This document shows, piece by piece, positions 16,986 to 25,845 of a stretch of DNA of 64,000 nucleotides. A model generated the notes under the pieces. It was not told where the DNA came from. It did no database searches and worked only from the letters and a program-made list of their open reading frames with translations. The stretch covers positions 16,413-80,412 of the forward strand of contig DASPNM010000004.1 in NCBI GenBank assembly GCA_035626515.1, written 5' to 3'. This DNA comes from DASPNM01 sp035626515 (GTDB taxonomy: Bacteria; Bacteroidota; Bacteroidia; Chitinophagales; Chitinophagaceae). The position numbers and the translations under genes are program-made. The number at the start of each line of letters is the position of its first letter. Position 1 is the stretch's first letter.

Positions 16986-17674
16986 CTCGGATCTTTCAAA
17001 ATATAGCCCATCCCCACATGAGTATGAATCAACTTTGGTGAGAAATCCCTGTCTAGCTTCTTCCTCAAAAAATTTACATATACGTCTATTACGTTTGTTT
17101 TGGTATCGAAATCAATATCCCACACGTTAAGGGCGATGTCTGCCCGTGACACCACACGGTTCCGGTTGCGGACAAGGTATTCGAGCAACTGGAATTCCTT
17201 TGCTGTGAGCGTTATCGGTTTGCCGGATCGCGACACTTCTTTGCTGTCCAGGTTGATCAAAAGGTCACTCACCCGGAGGGTTTTTCCGGCCGGAACGAAA
17301 TCGTAGATCCGCTTCAACAAAGCTTTTATCCGTACGAGGAGCTCTTTGAAATCGAACGGCTTGATAATGTAGTCGTCGGCTCCCGCCTCAAATCCCATAA
17401 TCTTGTCGTCAGTGCTGTCGAGCGCCGTAAGCATAATAATTGGAGTTCGCTGATCACGGCTGCGCATCCAATGGCAAAGCTCATAACCGCTCATGCCGGG
17501 AAGGTTTAGATCCAGAACGACTAAATCAGGCGGGTTGTCTTCATAGCTTTGCCTGCCGGCAACCCCGTCATAGGCCAGCCGGACATCAAATTGATGCTCG
17601 GTGAGTCCCTTTTTCAGGACATCCGCGATTTTTTTCTCATCCTCCACCAGCAATATGCTGCGTTTCGTGTCCAT
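16982..17674 (-). CDS. OmpR-family response regulator
   Basis: 230 residues from MDTKRSILLVEDE. A further 15 codons to 17719 are open but upstream of the receiver fold. Phospho-acceptor D55 in VVLDLNLPG, threonine in IIMLTALDS, lysine in DYIIKPFD. The C-terminal winged helix (about 130-225) contains TLTAKEFQLLEYLVRNRN and VYVNFLRKKLD. It pairs with the kinase that follows. An 11-bp-period ATTAA repeat upstream suggests autoregulation. Confidence 0.92.
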   Translation of the reverse strand: MDTKRSILLVEDEKKIADVLKKGLTEHQFDVRLAYDGVAGRQSYEDNPPDLVVLDLNLPGMSGYELCHWMRSRDQRTPIIMLTALDSTDDKIMGFEAGADDYIIKPFDFKELLVRIKALLKRIYDFVPAGKTLRVSDLLINLDSKEVSRSGKPITLTAKEFQLLEYLVRNRNRVVSRADIALNVWDIDFDTKTNVIDVYVNFLRKKLDRDFSPKLIHTHVGMGYILKDPS

Positions 17675-17682
17675 GCCCGGAA

Positions 17683-17690
17683 CAAAAATA
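17683..17690 (-). promoter_or_regulatory. Possible -7 box for the two-component operon
   Basis: The minus strand reads TATTTTTG (TAnnTTTG), 8 nt before the regulator ATG at 17674, which would give an almost leaderless transcript. No clear -33 element. Confidence 0.35.
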
Positions 17691-17719
17691 TTCATCCTGG
17701 TGGAGCATAAATTCCGCAA

Positions 17720-17740
17720 GCATTAAAATCTGATTAATGC
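17720..17740. promoter_or_regulatory. ATTAA direct repeat / dyad upstream of the regulator
   Basis: GCATTAA, 7 bp, TTAATGC: a perfect dyad that also contains CATTAA (17721) and GATTAA (17732) in direct orientation 11 bp apart. This is the period of the four-copy array at 15571-15609. It lies 30 bp upstream of the -7 box at 17690-17683, a typical activator position. Confidence 0.5.
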
Positions 17741-17948
17741 ACGTTGTTTAGCGAAATTTTAGGAAGCAGTTAAAGCGAACGGCGGCGTGCATCAACCAGA
17801 TTGCCTTTTTGGTTTATTGGCGACACTCAATGATGTCGGTTTGAAGATCTGCAGGCTCGTGAAAAAAGTGCCGGTTCCAATTGGTTGAATTCAGGATTGC
17901 CTGGAAACCGACCGGGCTGACTCATCGTTGCATTGCCCATCGTTGATT

Positions 17949-18212
17949 TCAACTCTGGTCCAAACCGCGTCTCTCATCGATCCGCGCACCGGCCTCCTGC
18001 GCCAGCTGCTCCTGGCCCTGCGGGATCGATATCCAGGTCAGCCTGTTGTCGGCATTCCTGATTTGTGTAATGAAAACCGGTTCGGCTCCCGGAAGCTCGA
18101 CGGCATATATCTTGTTTTTGGCCGATATGACCTCAACGATCGCAGTCTGGTCGCCGACGGCAATCTGGAACCGTTGCCGGTTTCCTTCATCTCCGAGGGA
18201 CGTATTGCTCAT
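17949..18212 (-). CDS. Small protein of unknown function
   Basis: 87 residues from MSNTSLGDEG. The ATG two codons earlier is an alternative; GGAAAG sits 7 nt before the chosen start. Composition is normal and the sequence (RFQIAVGDQTAIVEVISAKN, WISIPQGQEQLAQEAGARID) reads as a compact beta-rich domain with a helical end. I do not recognise the family. It stands alone between the two-component system and a divergent kinase. Confidence 0.55.
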   Translation of the reverse strand: MSNTSLGDEGNRQRFQIAVGDQTAIVEVISAKNKIYAVELPGAEPVFITQIRNADNRLTWISIPQGQEQLAQEAGARIDERRGLDQS

Positions 18213-18492
18213 CGGCATACTTTCCAGCAAATTTTATACCCCGGCAAATCCCTGAACACAGTCATTTTGGGAAGTTAAATGAAATTTTTTTTAGAATTAT
18301 CGTGTTATGTTTCACCGCATCCCTAACTTCGTCTTCGTCGAACCGCTTAATGGCCGGAATTCTACATACAGCTTCTCAAGCCACGCGGACCTCACCATTC
18401 GTTCCCTCGAGCTGATTTTCCATATTTGAGTTTTGCCCGTGCGGCTGAGCAAACTGTCTGCTGGAAGCCGGAAAAAACCTGTTGATCAGTTT

Positions 18493-19638
18493 ATGGAATT
18501 ATCCGTTAACCCCGATCTCCTGGAAGCCCTGGTTTCTGCGCTGCCCACCGAGGTTCATATTCTCGAACCCATTCGGGACGAACGCGGCGAGATCAGCGAT
18601 TTTCGCTACCTCGCGGGCAGCCATACTGCGTATGGCAAAAGCGGCGAACTGAGCGGCAAGCAGCTGCTGTCTATTTATCCCTGGAAAAAAGAAGCCGGGA
18701 TCTTCGACCGTTTCCGCGACGTAGCGGATACAGGGAATCCGCTTGACATGGTCTTTCTTCATGAGTCGGACGGCCACCACCGCTGGTACCACATCAAAGC
18801 GCGGCGTTTCGGCAAGGGCATCGTCGTGCTTCGCGAAGACATCACCACCGCCAGGCAGGCCGAAGAAAAGATCATGCAGCTCAACTGGGCTCTCTATAAG
18901 AAAAACAGGCATCTGGAAGCTCTCAGCTCCGAGCTAAAAACTTTCAACAGCATCGCGGCTCATGAATACAACGACACACTCCGGAACCTCTATAAGAATC
19001 TCGAGTTTATTATTAAGAACGAAGCCCGGGAGCTTTCGGATGCAGGCAAGGCCAACATCCGTCGGGCTCAGGCATCTATACAGAAGCTGAAGCTGATGAC
19101 GGAAGACATCATCGCTTTTTCCAACGTGCATTCCGAACAGGAAATGGTGACCGCCGACCTGAACGAAGTGGTGTCGATGGCGCTCCACGCACTCGAAGAC
19201 CGAATTCGCGGGGAAAGCGCCGTCGTGAATGTCAACAGCCTTCCCAGTATAGAAGGTTACCCGCCGCTCCTCGCGCTGCTTTTTCAGCACCTCATCAGCA
19301 ATTCCCTAAAGTTCCGCCGGCCGGAGTCCAATCCCGACATACGGATCACGGCCGATGCGGTGAAAGGAACCGACCTGTCGAACGAGGCGGCAATTCCCGG
19401 TGCAATGTATCAGAGAATTTCAGTTCGGGATAACGGGATAGGCTTTCAACCGGAAGAGGCCGATAAGATTTTTACGATGTTCTACCGCACCCAGGAAAAA
19501 GGACGACACAAGGGGTCGGGTGTAGGACTCGCGATATGCAAGAAAATAATGGACCTCCACGGGGGATTTATCTCCGCGGAATGCCAGCCTGCGTGTACCA
19601 CGTTCTATTGTTATTTCCCCGTTGTGGGGAGAAACTAA
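18493..19638 (+). CDS. PAS-histidine kinase, soluble, atypical H-box
   Basis: 381 residues from MELSVNPDLL; the frame is open back to 18433 with only TTG or GTG starts. A PAS domain (about 1-125) precedes a kinase core. The H-box is IAAHEYNDTLRNL instead of the common SSHDLQEPLRK, a form seen in other Bacteroidota soluble kinases. The ATPase domain has HLISNSLKFRR, RDNGIGFQ and KGSGVGLAICKK. No membrane segment. No partner regulator is adjacent; the lone receivers at 8428 and 25833 are candidates. Confidence 0.85.
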   Translation: MELSVNPDLLEALVSALPTEVHILEPIRDERGEISDFRYLAGSHTAYGKSGELSGKQLLSIYPWKKEAGIFDRFRDVADTGNPLDMVFLHESDGHHRWYHIKARRFGKGIVVLREDITTARQAEEKIMQLNWALYKKNRHLEALSSELKTFNSIAAHEYNDTLRNLYKNLEFIIKNEARELSDAGKANIRRAQASIQKLKLMTEDIIAFSNVHSEQEMVTADLNEVVSMALHALEDRIRGESAVVNVNSLPSIEGYPPLLALLFQHLISNSLKFRRPESNPDIRITADAVKGTDLSNEAAIPGAMYQRISVRDNGIGFQPEEADKIFTMFYRTQEKGRHKGSGVGLAICKKIMDLHGGFISAECQPACTTFYCYFPVVGRN

Positions 19639-19673
19639 ATCGGTTAACCCTGCTTCAAAAAAATGATTTCATA

Positions 19674-19700
19674 AAAAAGCCGGCTCACAGCCGGCTTTTT
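19674..19700. terminator. Bidirectional terminator
   Basis: Perfect 12-bp inverted repeat AAAAAGCCGGCT / AGCCGGCTTTTT with loop CAC between two converging genes. A-tract and T-tract on the flanks let it stop transcription both ways. Confidence 0.9.
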
Positions 19701-19715
19701 CATTTGAAATAACCA

Positions 19716-19946
19716 TTAACGGCCGCTGCCGCGGGTACTTCCGCGTCCCGAGCCACCACCCTGGTTGCCGGAACTATTCGAACGCGAACCACCCCGGTTG
19801 CCTGCGCCCGCATTTTTTCCGGAACCATTGCCCGATGAACTGCGCGAGCTGCCCGAACGGCCCTTTCTTTTCTGGTATTGCTGCTCATGTTCCTGAGAGC
19901 TTACGAAGCGGCGGTCTACGCCTTTTTTTCTTGGATCGTCTGCCAT
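19716..19946 (-). CDS. Small Gly/Ser/Arg-rich basic protein
   Basis: 76 residues. A short charged N-terminus (MADDPRKKGVDRRFVSSQEH) is followed by a low-complexity tail of Gly, Ser, Arg and Asn. The start resembles that of small DUF3606-type proteins only loosely. High positive charge suggests nucleic-acid contact, but this is inference. The alternative frame at 19700-19888 has no family-like features and I treat it as a shadow. Confidence 0.55.
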   Translation of the reverse strand: MADDPRKKGVDRRFVSSQEHEQQYQKRKGRSGSSRSSSGNGSGKNAGAGNRGGSRSNSSGNQGGGSGRGSTRGSGR

Positions 19947-19999
19947 AAGATTGTTTTTTGTTGTGAGTTAAATTATCATGCCAGAATAAAAAAATTCCG

Positions 20000-20404
20000 T
20001 CAGACACGAACCTTTAAATGTTCGGCGGGAATGTTGCCAAGCACCAGTCCAAACTGTTCGTCTATTTCGTTTTTGGTCAATATTTCGTCCGACGCACTCA
20101 GGATCTGCAGCCAGATCTCGGTGTTGTCCGCGTGATCACTTTCCATTCTGGCCTTGCTCGGTCTTTCCCTCAGATCATAAACCTTCATCACGCTTTCATG
20201 AATGACGAAAGAGAGCGTGACAACGCAGATATAAGGGGCTGCGGGAAGCACGATCATGCCTGTATTCACTTCGTCGAGCGAGGATTTCAGTTTTTCAAGG
20301 AGTGCAGGGTCAATAACGCCGACGTTGAACAATATTTTCGCCGGATCGTAAACCCATCCCGTCCCATCCTGCCATGCATCAATGTAGAGATTCAGCTTTT
20401 CCAT
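20000..20404 (-). CDS. Hypothetical protein
   Basis: 134 residues, no signal peptide or membrane segment. Mixed alpha/beta composition, with a hydrophobic strand (MIVLPAAPYICVVTLSFVIH) in the middle. I do not recognise it. It ends the minus-strand run after the isoaspartyl peptidase, 10 bp downstream of that gene, so it may be cotranscribed with the cyanophycin cassette. Confidence 0.6.
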   Translation of the reverse strand: MEKLNLYIDAWQDGTGWVYDPAKILFNVGVIDPALLEKLKSSLDEVNTGMIVLPAAPYICVVTLSFVIHESVMKVYDLRERPSKARMESDHADNTEIWLQILSASDEILTKNEIDEQFGLVLGNIPAEHLKVRV

Positions 20405-20414
20405 TTCCCTTTTA

Positions 20415-21341
20415 TTAATAAATATTTACCTGCAGCGGCTGGCGGTCACCTTTCCAGGCCCGGTGCATCCGTTCGCAGTTGAATGTTGCCACAATATTGC
20501 CTCTCCTGTCCACTCCGACCAGCCCGATATCCGACTGAGAGTTTTTCAATTTTTCCTTCAGAAAATAGTCCGCAGCTTTCTGGAGGGTCAGCTTTTTGTA
20601 TTTCAAAAGAGCCGCAATGTGGAATGCCGCAATGTGTTTCATCAGTTCTTCGCCGTCGCCTGTCGTGGAAATGGCGCAGCTTTCGTTATCCGCATAAGTG
20701 CCGATTCCAACCATTGAACTGTCTGCAATGCGCCCCGCCTTGCAAAACTCGGTGCCCCCCGAGGAAGTGCCGGCGGCGAGATTTCCTTTTTTGTCCAGCG
20801 CCACAGCACCTACCGTTCCGTGCTTTTGTCGGAGTTCCTCGGCCGCCACTTCCAGACCGTCCATACTTTCTTTCGTGCGCACCTTTTCATAGGCCTCAAA
20901 CTGGTGCTCCGTAACGAAATAGGAATCCGGCTCCATCGGCATCTTCAGTGATTTTGCAAATTCAGATGCCAGCGTAGCTCCGAGGTACACATGTCTTGTT
21001 TTTTCCATGATCGTCTTTGCAAGCGAAACCGGGTTGCGCACGTTTTTCACGATCGCGGCTGCTCCGGAGTTCAGTGACTGGCCGTCCATGATGGAAGCGC
21101 ACATTTCTATTTCTGCGCGCTCATTCAGCGCGGAACCTTTACCTGCGTTGAAAAGCGGATTGTCTTCAAGCGAATTGACCGCCGCTTCTACCGCATCTAC
21201 CGCTTTGCCGCCCTGCTCGAGTATCGTGTAACCCGCGTGAACCGCTTTCTTTAGCCCGGATTCATATTCTTTTTTGTGCTTCCGGATAAACTCGGAATCG
21301 GCCCCCGCTCCCCCGTGTATGGCGATCGCGATCTTGTTCAT
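20415..21341 (-). CDS. iaaA: Isoaspartyl peptidase / L-asparaginase (Ntn hydrolase)
   Basis: 308 residues from MNKIAIAIHGGAGA. Plant-type asparaginases self-cleave before a threonine; here the motif is HGTVGAVALD with T176 as nucleophile, followed by AAGTSSGGTEF and GRIADSSMVGIGTYAD, the substrate-binding loops. They hydrolyse beta-aspartyl dipeptides. Placed 7 bp after cyanophycinase, it is expected to split beta-Asp-Arg released from cyanophycin into aspartate and arginine. Confidence 0.9.
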   Translation of the reverse strand: MNKIAIAIHGGAGADSEFIRKHKKEYESGLKKAVHAGYTILEQGGKAVDAVEAAVNSLEDNPLFNAGKGSALNERAEIEMCASIMDGQSLNSGAAAIVKNVRNPVSLAKTIMEKTRHVYLGATLASEFAKSLKMPMEPDSYFVTEHQFEAYEKVRTKESMDGLEVAAEELRQKHGTVGAVALDKKGNLAAGTSSGGTEFCKAGRIADSSMVGIGTYADNESCAISTTGDGEELMKHIAAFHIAALLKYKKLTLQKAADYFLKEKLKNSQSDIGLVGVDRRGNIVATFNCERMHRAWKGDRQPLQVNIY

Positions 21342-21348
21342 AATGTTC

Positions 21349-22221
21349 TTATTGTTTGGGTTTCCTTCCCGGTTTCTTCGGAACGACAAGCCTGCGTCCT
21401 TTCAGGGAGAATTTAATATCTTTCGCAAGGAGATGTACCCTCAGGTTCTCGACAAAAATGGGCGTCTTCTCATCTACCTCGCCCACGTTCGTCTGGCCGA
21501 TCTGGTTTCCGTCAATAATGATCACCGAGCCCGAACCATGACAGGTGGCGATTTCGCCTTTTTCGATTTTCAGCGCGGCATCCTCCCCCAGGCCGATTCC
21601 CAGGCACTCGGGGTTGATCACAACAGCGTGTGCCAGTCGCCCAAACCTGCCCCTTTTGATGAAATGCGTATCTACAATGCAATCCCTCAGGAAACCAAGT
21701 CCGGAAGTAACCCGGAGATCATCTTTCATCAGCGACTCCTCCACACCGCCCTCATAGATCATGATATCTGGCAGAGCCATAGCCCCGGCGCTGGTGCCGG
21801 CGACCACAAAGTCCTCATCTCTCAGGTATTTGTCTTTGATTGTATCGGCGCATGTGGTGCCACCGAGTACGGCTGAAATGCGAAACTGGTCCCCGCCGGC
21901 AAAGAATACGGCGTGTGATTTTTTTATGCGCGCGCAAATCCGTTGGTTTCTCGCCTGCATTTTGTCCTCGATGACGAGGAATCCTATCTCCGCATAGCCG
22001 AGTTTTTTGAACGCCTGCTTGTATCTTCGTTTGAGCTTTTCGGGAGTGTGGCTCGCGGTGGTCACGATTTCGATCCGCCTTTTTCCCGCTTTTCGGGGCA
22101 GCAGGCCGCGCAATATCTCCAGGTCTTCAAATTGCTCGTTCTTTTCCTTCATTTGGGATTTCTCTCCGTCTCCCGTGTCTTCGGCGCCGCCAATGATCAG
22201 TATCGTGCCCTTGGGTACCAT
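21349..22221 (-). CDS. cphB: Cyanophycinase
   Basis: 290 residues from MVPKGTILIIGGAEDTGDGE; a longer frame to 22311 would overlap the synthetase. Serine protease of the S51 type: nucleophile S144 in VAGTSAGAMALP, HAVFFAGGDQFRI at 103-115, and DTHFIKRGRFGRLAHAVV later. Cyanophycinase degrades the Asp-Arg polymer to beta-Asp-Arg dipeptides. Located 11 bp after the synthetase gene and before the isoaspartyl peptidase. No export signal, so intracellular degradation of a stored polymer. Confidence 0.92.
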   Translation of the reverse strand: MVPKGTILIIGGAEDTGDGEKSQMKEKNEQFEDLEILRGLLPRKAGKRRIEIVTTASHTPEKLKRRYKQAFKKLGYAEIGFLVIEDKMQARNQRICARIKKSHAVFFAGGDQFRISAVLGGTTCADTIKDKYLRDEDFVVAGTSAGAMALPDIMIYEGGVEESLMKDDLRVTSGLGFLRDCIVDTHFIKRGRFGRLAHAVVINPECLGIGLGEDAALKIEKGEIATCHGSGSVIIIDGNQIGQTNVGEVDEKTPIFVENLRVHLLAKDIKFSLKGRRLVVPKKPGRKPKQ

Positions 22222-22232
22222 GGATCCGTATT

Positions 22233-24863
22233 TCAGTTCGTTTCCTGCTGTTCCTGTTCCTGAGTTTGCCGGCTCTTGAGAAACTCCAGCGCCTGGTTGA
22301 TCTTCTCGCAAAAGAGAACCACCAGGCTTCCGGCAGGCGCCTGGTTCATTCCAAATTTGAGCGAGTCGAGTTCGCCAGGCACTACATGCACCTGCCCGGT
22401 GAATGCGGCCCGGTCAATTCCCGCGCGCAGCCATTGTGTAATGCTGTCCGGATCGCGGCCCCGGCAATCGCAATCATGGCGAATAATAATCTGGTCGAAG
22501 ATCTTTCCGGCTTCGAAACCGAGAGCTTCGAGGTCGGTGTCGCGCCGGTCACCGGGACAGGTAATGATTCCCCACTTTTCATTTGCAGGGTAGTTTAGGA
22601 TGAATTCGGCCATTGCCCGGACACCGTGCGCATTATGCCCATAGTCGAGCATCACCGTACAGTGGCGAAAGTGAAACAGGTTCATTCGCCCCGGCGTCAT
22701 TGCGGGTCCCGGTTCAAAGCTCAACAGTCCTTTCCGGATTAGCTTGCTGTCCATTCCCCGCACCGCAGCCGCAAGAATCGCGGGCAGGATGTTTTGTATC
22801 ATGCACCCGGCTTTTCCATCAAATGTGAGGGGCACGTCCTGGATGCGCGCGATCCGGGCTTTCCATTCCCCTTTCCAGAGGCTGAAATATCCTTTTTCCG
22901 TGACCGCGGCGATCCCCCCGTTCTCGCAATGTTCCCGTACCCGTTCGTTGTTCTCGTCGATGCTGAACAGGGCGACATTCGCGTCCACATCCTCGCGAAG
23001 GCCGTACGAAATGTCATCATCGGCATTCAGAATGGCATGGCCGTCGTCCGCCACGCTTCGCACCACTACCGATTTCACCCGCGCCAGGTCGCGCAGGTCT
23101 TCAATATCATCGAGTCCCAAATGATCTTCGGCAATATTCGTGATGATGCCCACATCGCACTTGTCAAACGCGAGGCCGCTTCTTACAATACCGCCGCGGG
23201 CACATTCCAGCACGGCGAAATCCACAACCGGGTCCCGCAACACAATCTCCGCGCTGGACGGGCCACTGCAGTCGCCCTCATAGATGAGCTGGTCCTGGAT
23301 GTAAATCCCCTCGGTGGTAGTATAACCAACGTTGTAACCCGCGGTCCGCGCCAGGTGCGCTATCAATCTCGTGGTTGTAGTTTTTCCGTTTGTTCCGGTA
23401 ACCGCCACGATCGGGATCCGCCCCGTTGTTCCCGGTGGGAACAACATCCGCACGATCGGCTCCGCCACGTTGCGACCGCTGCCCCGGGTAGGACTCAGGT
23501 GCATGCGCAGCCCCGGAGATGCATTCACTTCGATCACTGCGCCGTTGTCCCTCGTCAGCGGCTGAGTAATATCTTTTGCGACCACATCAATCCCGCAGAT
23601 GTCGAGTCCAACAAGTCGTGCTATTCGCTCCGCTATTGCCGCGGTCGCCGGGTGCACCACGTCGGTCACATCGGTGGCAGTGCCTCCTGCGCTCAGGTTG
23701 GCCGCTTCCCTGAGAAACAAAATCTCTCCGAAAGGCAGCACCGATTCCAGCTCGAGATTTCGTTTTTTTAACAGTTGCACGGCAGTGGCATCGATTTCGA
23801 TACGTGAAAGTGCCTTTTCGTGTCCGGTGCCGCGGCGCGGATCATTGTTGATAGTCTCGATCAGTTGACGGATTGTGGAAACGCCATCCCCCCGCACGCT
23901 GGCGGGCACACGCCTCGATGCTGCTTCCAGCCGGTAGTTGATCACCAGCAGCCGGAAATCGTGTCCCTCCACGAAATCCTCGGCAATTACTTTCTTAGAG
24001 AAGCGCTGCGCCGATGGAAACAGGCGGCACGCTTCGTCTGCACTTTGAACATTCAGATGTACGCCGTTCCCCTGGTTGCTGTCGGCCGGCTTGATCACAA
24101 TTGGAAATTGAAAATTCCGAAGCGCATCGCGAAGTTCTTTTTCACTGGAGACTGCAATTCCCCGGGGAACAGGAATCAAATTGTCTGCAAGCAGTCTTCG
24201 GGTATCCTCCTTGTCGTCGGCGAGCTGGATCCCAGTGCCTGCGGTGGAGGACGTGATGGCCGCGCAGATCAGTTTTTGGTTCCGCCCGTAGCCAAACTGC
24301 ACCAGGGAACCTTTATTCAGCCTGCGCCAGGGAATTTTTCTTTTTTTCGCTTCATTTACCAGCGCAACTGTTGTCGGGCCGAGGCCTTCTTCCCGATTGA
24401 ACTGTTCCAGTCTTGCAATGTCGGGAGCGATGTCATAAAGCTTCCCGGAGGCCAACGCTTCGGCGATTCGAATGGCGGCTTTTCCTGCGTATGCCCCGGC
24501 GGACTCCACCTGGTAGGCAAACACGACGCGATAAACTCCTTTTCTGGTCCCGGCAGCGCGGGTCCTGCCGAATCCCACCGGCATGCCGGCCAGGGTCTGG
24601 AGTTCGAGGGCGATGTGCTCGATCACGTGTCCCATCCACGTACCCTTCCGGACTCGCGAAAAAAAGCCGCCGGGCCGGTTCTCCGAGCAGCGGTGCTCGT
24701 ACAGCGAGGGGAGCAGTGCCTCCAGCCGTTCTGAAAATCCTTCAATTGTGTTTGTGGGCCGTTCTTCCCATTGTCCAAGGTCAATCCTCAGGTCAATCAG
24801 TTGCTTTCTATAGGTGGACCAGTAGTTTGGACCTCTGAGAATTCTCAGTTCAAGTAGTTTCAT
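22233..24863 (-). CDS. cphA: Cyanophycin synthetase
   Basis: 876 residues, the normal length. N-terminal domain (about 1-160), then an ATP-grasp domain (about 200-480; IPVPRGIAVSSEKEL, PIVIKPADSNQGNGVHLNV, EVNASPGLRMHLSPT), then a Mur-ligase-like domain with P-loop VTGTNGKTTTTRLIAHLA and DYGHNAHGVRAMAEF. It polymerises aspartate and arginine into multi-L-arginyl-poly-L-aspartate using ATP. First gene of a cassette with cphB and the isoaspartyl peptidase, so the organism can both build and recycle a nitrogen reserve. Confidence 0.95.
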   Translation of the reverse strand: MKLLELRILRGPNYWSTYRKQLIDLRIDLGQWEERPTNTIEGFSERLEALLPSLYEHRCSENRPGGFFSRVRKGTWMGHVIEHIALELQTLAGMPVGFGRTRAAGTRKGVYRVVFAYQVESAGAYAGKAAIRIAEALASGKLYDIAPDIARLEQFNREEGLGPTTVALVNEAKKRKIPWRRLNKGSLVQFGYGRNQKLICAAITSSTAGTGIQLADDKEDTRRLLADNLIPVPRGIAVSSEKELRDALRNFQFPIVIKPADSNQGNGVHLNVQSADEACRLFPSAQRFSKKVIAEDFVEGHDFRLLVINYRLEAASRRVPASVRGDGVSTIRQLIETINNDPRRGTGHEKALSRIEIDATAVQLLKKRNLELESVLPFGEILFLREAANLSAGGTATDVTDVVHPATAAIAERIARLVGLDICGIDVVAKDITQPLTRDNGAVIEVNASPGLRMHLSPTRGSGRNVAEPIVRMLFPPGTTGRIPIVAVTGTNGKTTTTRLIAHLARTAGYNVGYTTTEGIYIQDQLIYEGDCSGPSSAEIVLRDPVVDFAVLECARGGIVRSGLAFDKCDVGIITNIAEDHLGLDDIEDLRDLARVKSVVVRSVADDGHAILNADDDISYGLREDVDANVALFSIDENNERVREHCENGGIAAVTEKGYFSLWKGEWKARIARIQDVPLTFDGKAGCMIQNILPAILAAAVRGMDSKLIRKGLLSFEPGPAMTPGRMNLFHFRHCTVMLDYGHNAHGVRAMAEFILNYPANEKWGIITCPGDRRDTDLEALGFEAGKIFDQIIIRHDCDCRGRDPDSITQWLRAGIDRAAFTGQVHVVPGELDSLKFGMNQAPAGSLVVLFCEKINQALEFLKSRQTQEQEQQETN

Positions 24864-25281
24864 ACTACCTGTTTAGGGAGAGTACATGCACGGTTTCGGC
24901 GGTCGTTCGGAAACCTGTAACCTCTGGTTTCAAAAAATGGTGCCAAACACCCGGTCCGCGGTCTGAGCTACAGAACGCCGGTTGTGACAGGCTCAGTGCA
25001 GAAAAGTGAAGAAGTTTTTCCCCTTCTGCGCCGGCGTACCGTTGGGGAGTTTGTTGGTGCGCCGCCGGGTGTTCGCGTCACCGCCGGTTCCACGTTCCGC
25101 TACCGGAACCGCGAGGCAGGCTGATGATCCGCAAAATTTTTCCACTTTTCTTGTTTTTCATGGTTTCATGATTAATTTGCCCGGACTCTGTTCTGCCGTT
25201 TGCGATGATTCCGAACAGAAGCGTTTCGAAATACAGTAGGCTCACTCATTTTCCGGACAGGTCTCTTTTAAGGTACATGCT
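24864..25281. other. Intergenic region upstream of cphA
   Basis: 418 bp without a convincing gene. An open frame at 25006-25239 (plus) is Pro/Arg-rich and family-less. GAAACC and GGTTTC arms at 24911-24932 form a weak dyad. I see no match to the -7/-33 consensus in front of cphA. Confidence 0.4.
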
Positions 25282-25503
25282 ATGGGCAGGCTTCAGGGCG
25301 ATATAGACATCATTCAGGCTGAATTGAAATTTCTGAGGTCGCGGTACCAACAAGCACTTCGGGAGAAGGATTTTCGGCAGCTGAAAGGCATCAGCCTGTG
25401 GATTTCCAAACTGGAAAAAAAGCTCGAGCACGTACAGCAGAAGCGCGCCAAATCCGCTTTGGATTTCATCAAAGAATATAAGAGCGGAAAGAACGCGTTT
25501 TGA
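25282..25503 (+). CDS. Small coiled-coil protein
   Basis: 73 residues, highly charged and helical throughout (DIDIIQAELKFLRSRYQQAL, SKLEKKLEHVQQKRAKSALD), predicted as two antiparallel helices or a coiled coil. No signal peptide. Family not recognised. It is monocistronic and followed by a repeat-rich gap. Confidence 0.55.
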   Translation: MGRLQGDIDIIQAELKFLRSRYQQALREKDFRQLKGISLWISKLEKKLEHVQQKRAKSALDFIKEYKSGKNAF

Positions 25504-25504
25504 A

Positions 25505-25845
25505 GTCGGAAGTCAGAAGACGCGTATCCAAGGGCGAATAGTTCCTGTCATCCTGAGCCTGTCGGGGGATGACAGAGTCAGAAATGCAGGAAAAGTCAGG
25601 GAAGCATGATTAGTTGACTGATGGATGGGTTGATAAATCGAGTGGGTGATTATTCAGCCAAGAAATTGCCACACCCGCAACCTGTCTACCCCCCCCGTTG
25701 ATCAAACCATCTAACTCATAAGGCGTAACAATACTTCGACGTTCGTTGTTCCATGTTCCATGCCGATCCTTAAACGGCTCCGAAGGAGCCATTTAACCAC
25801 TTTCAACCATCTTCAACCAATATCCGCCACTCTCAACGATTTTTC
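25505..25845. repeat. Repeat-rich intergenic region
   Basis: After 25503 come AGTCGGAAGTCAGAAG, then a hairpin CTGTCATCC (25545-25553) / GGATGACAG (25567-25575). This composite resembles the element at 57132-57200. From 25600 to 25665 TTGATGGG-like words recur (GATTAGTTGACTGATGGATG), and from 25793 TTCAACCA-like words (TTTCAACCATCTTCAACCAA), similar to the array at 58379-58503. No gene is supported here. Confidence 0.5.

Noticed and set aside
25006..25239. 77-codon frame that starts like a signal peptide
   Set aside because: Pro/Arg-rich without a fold-like pattern and no promoter; treated as chance.
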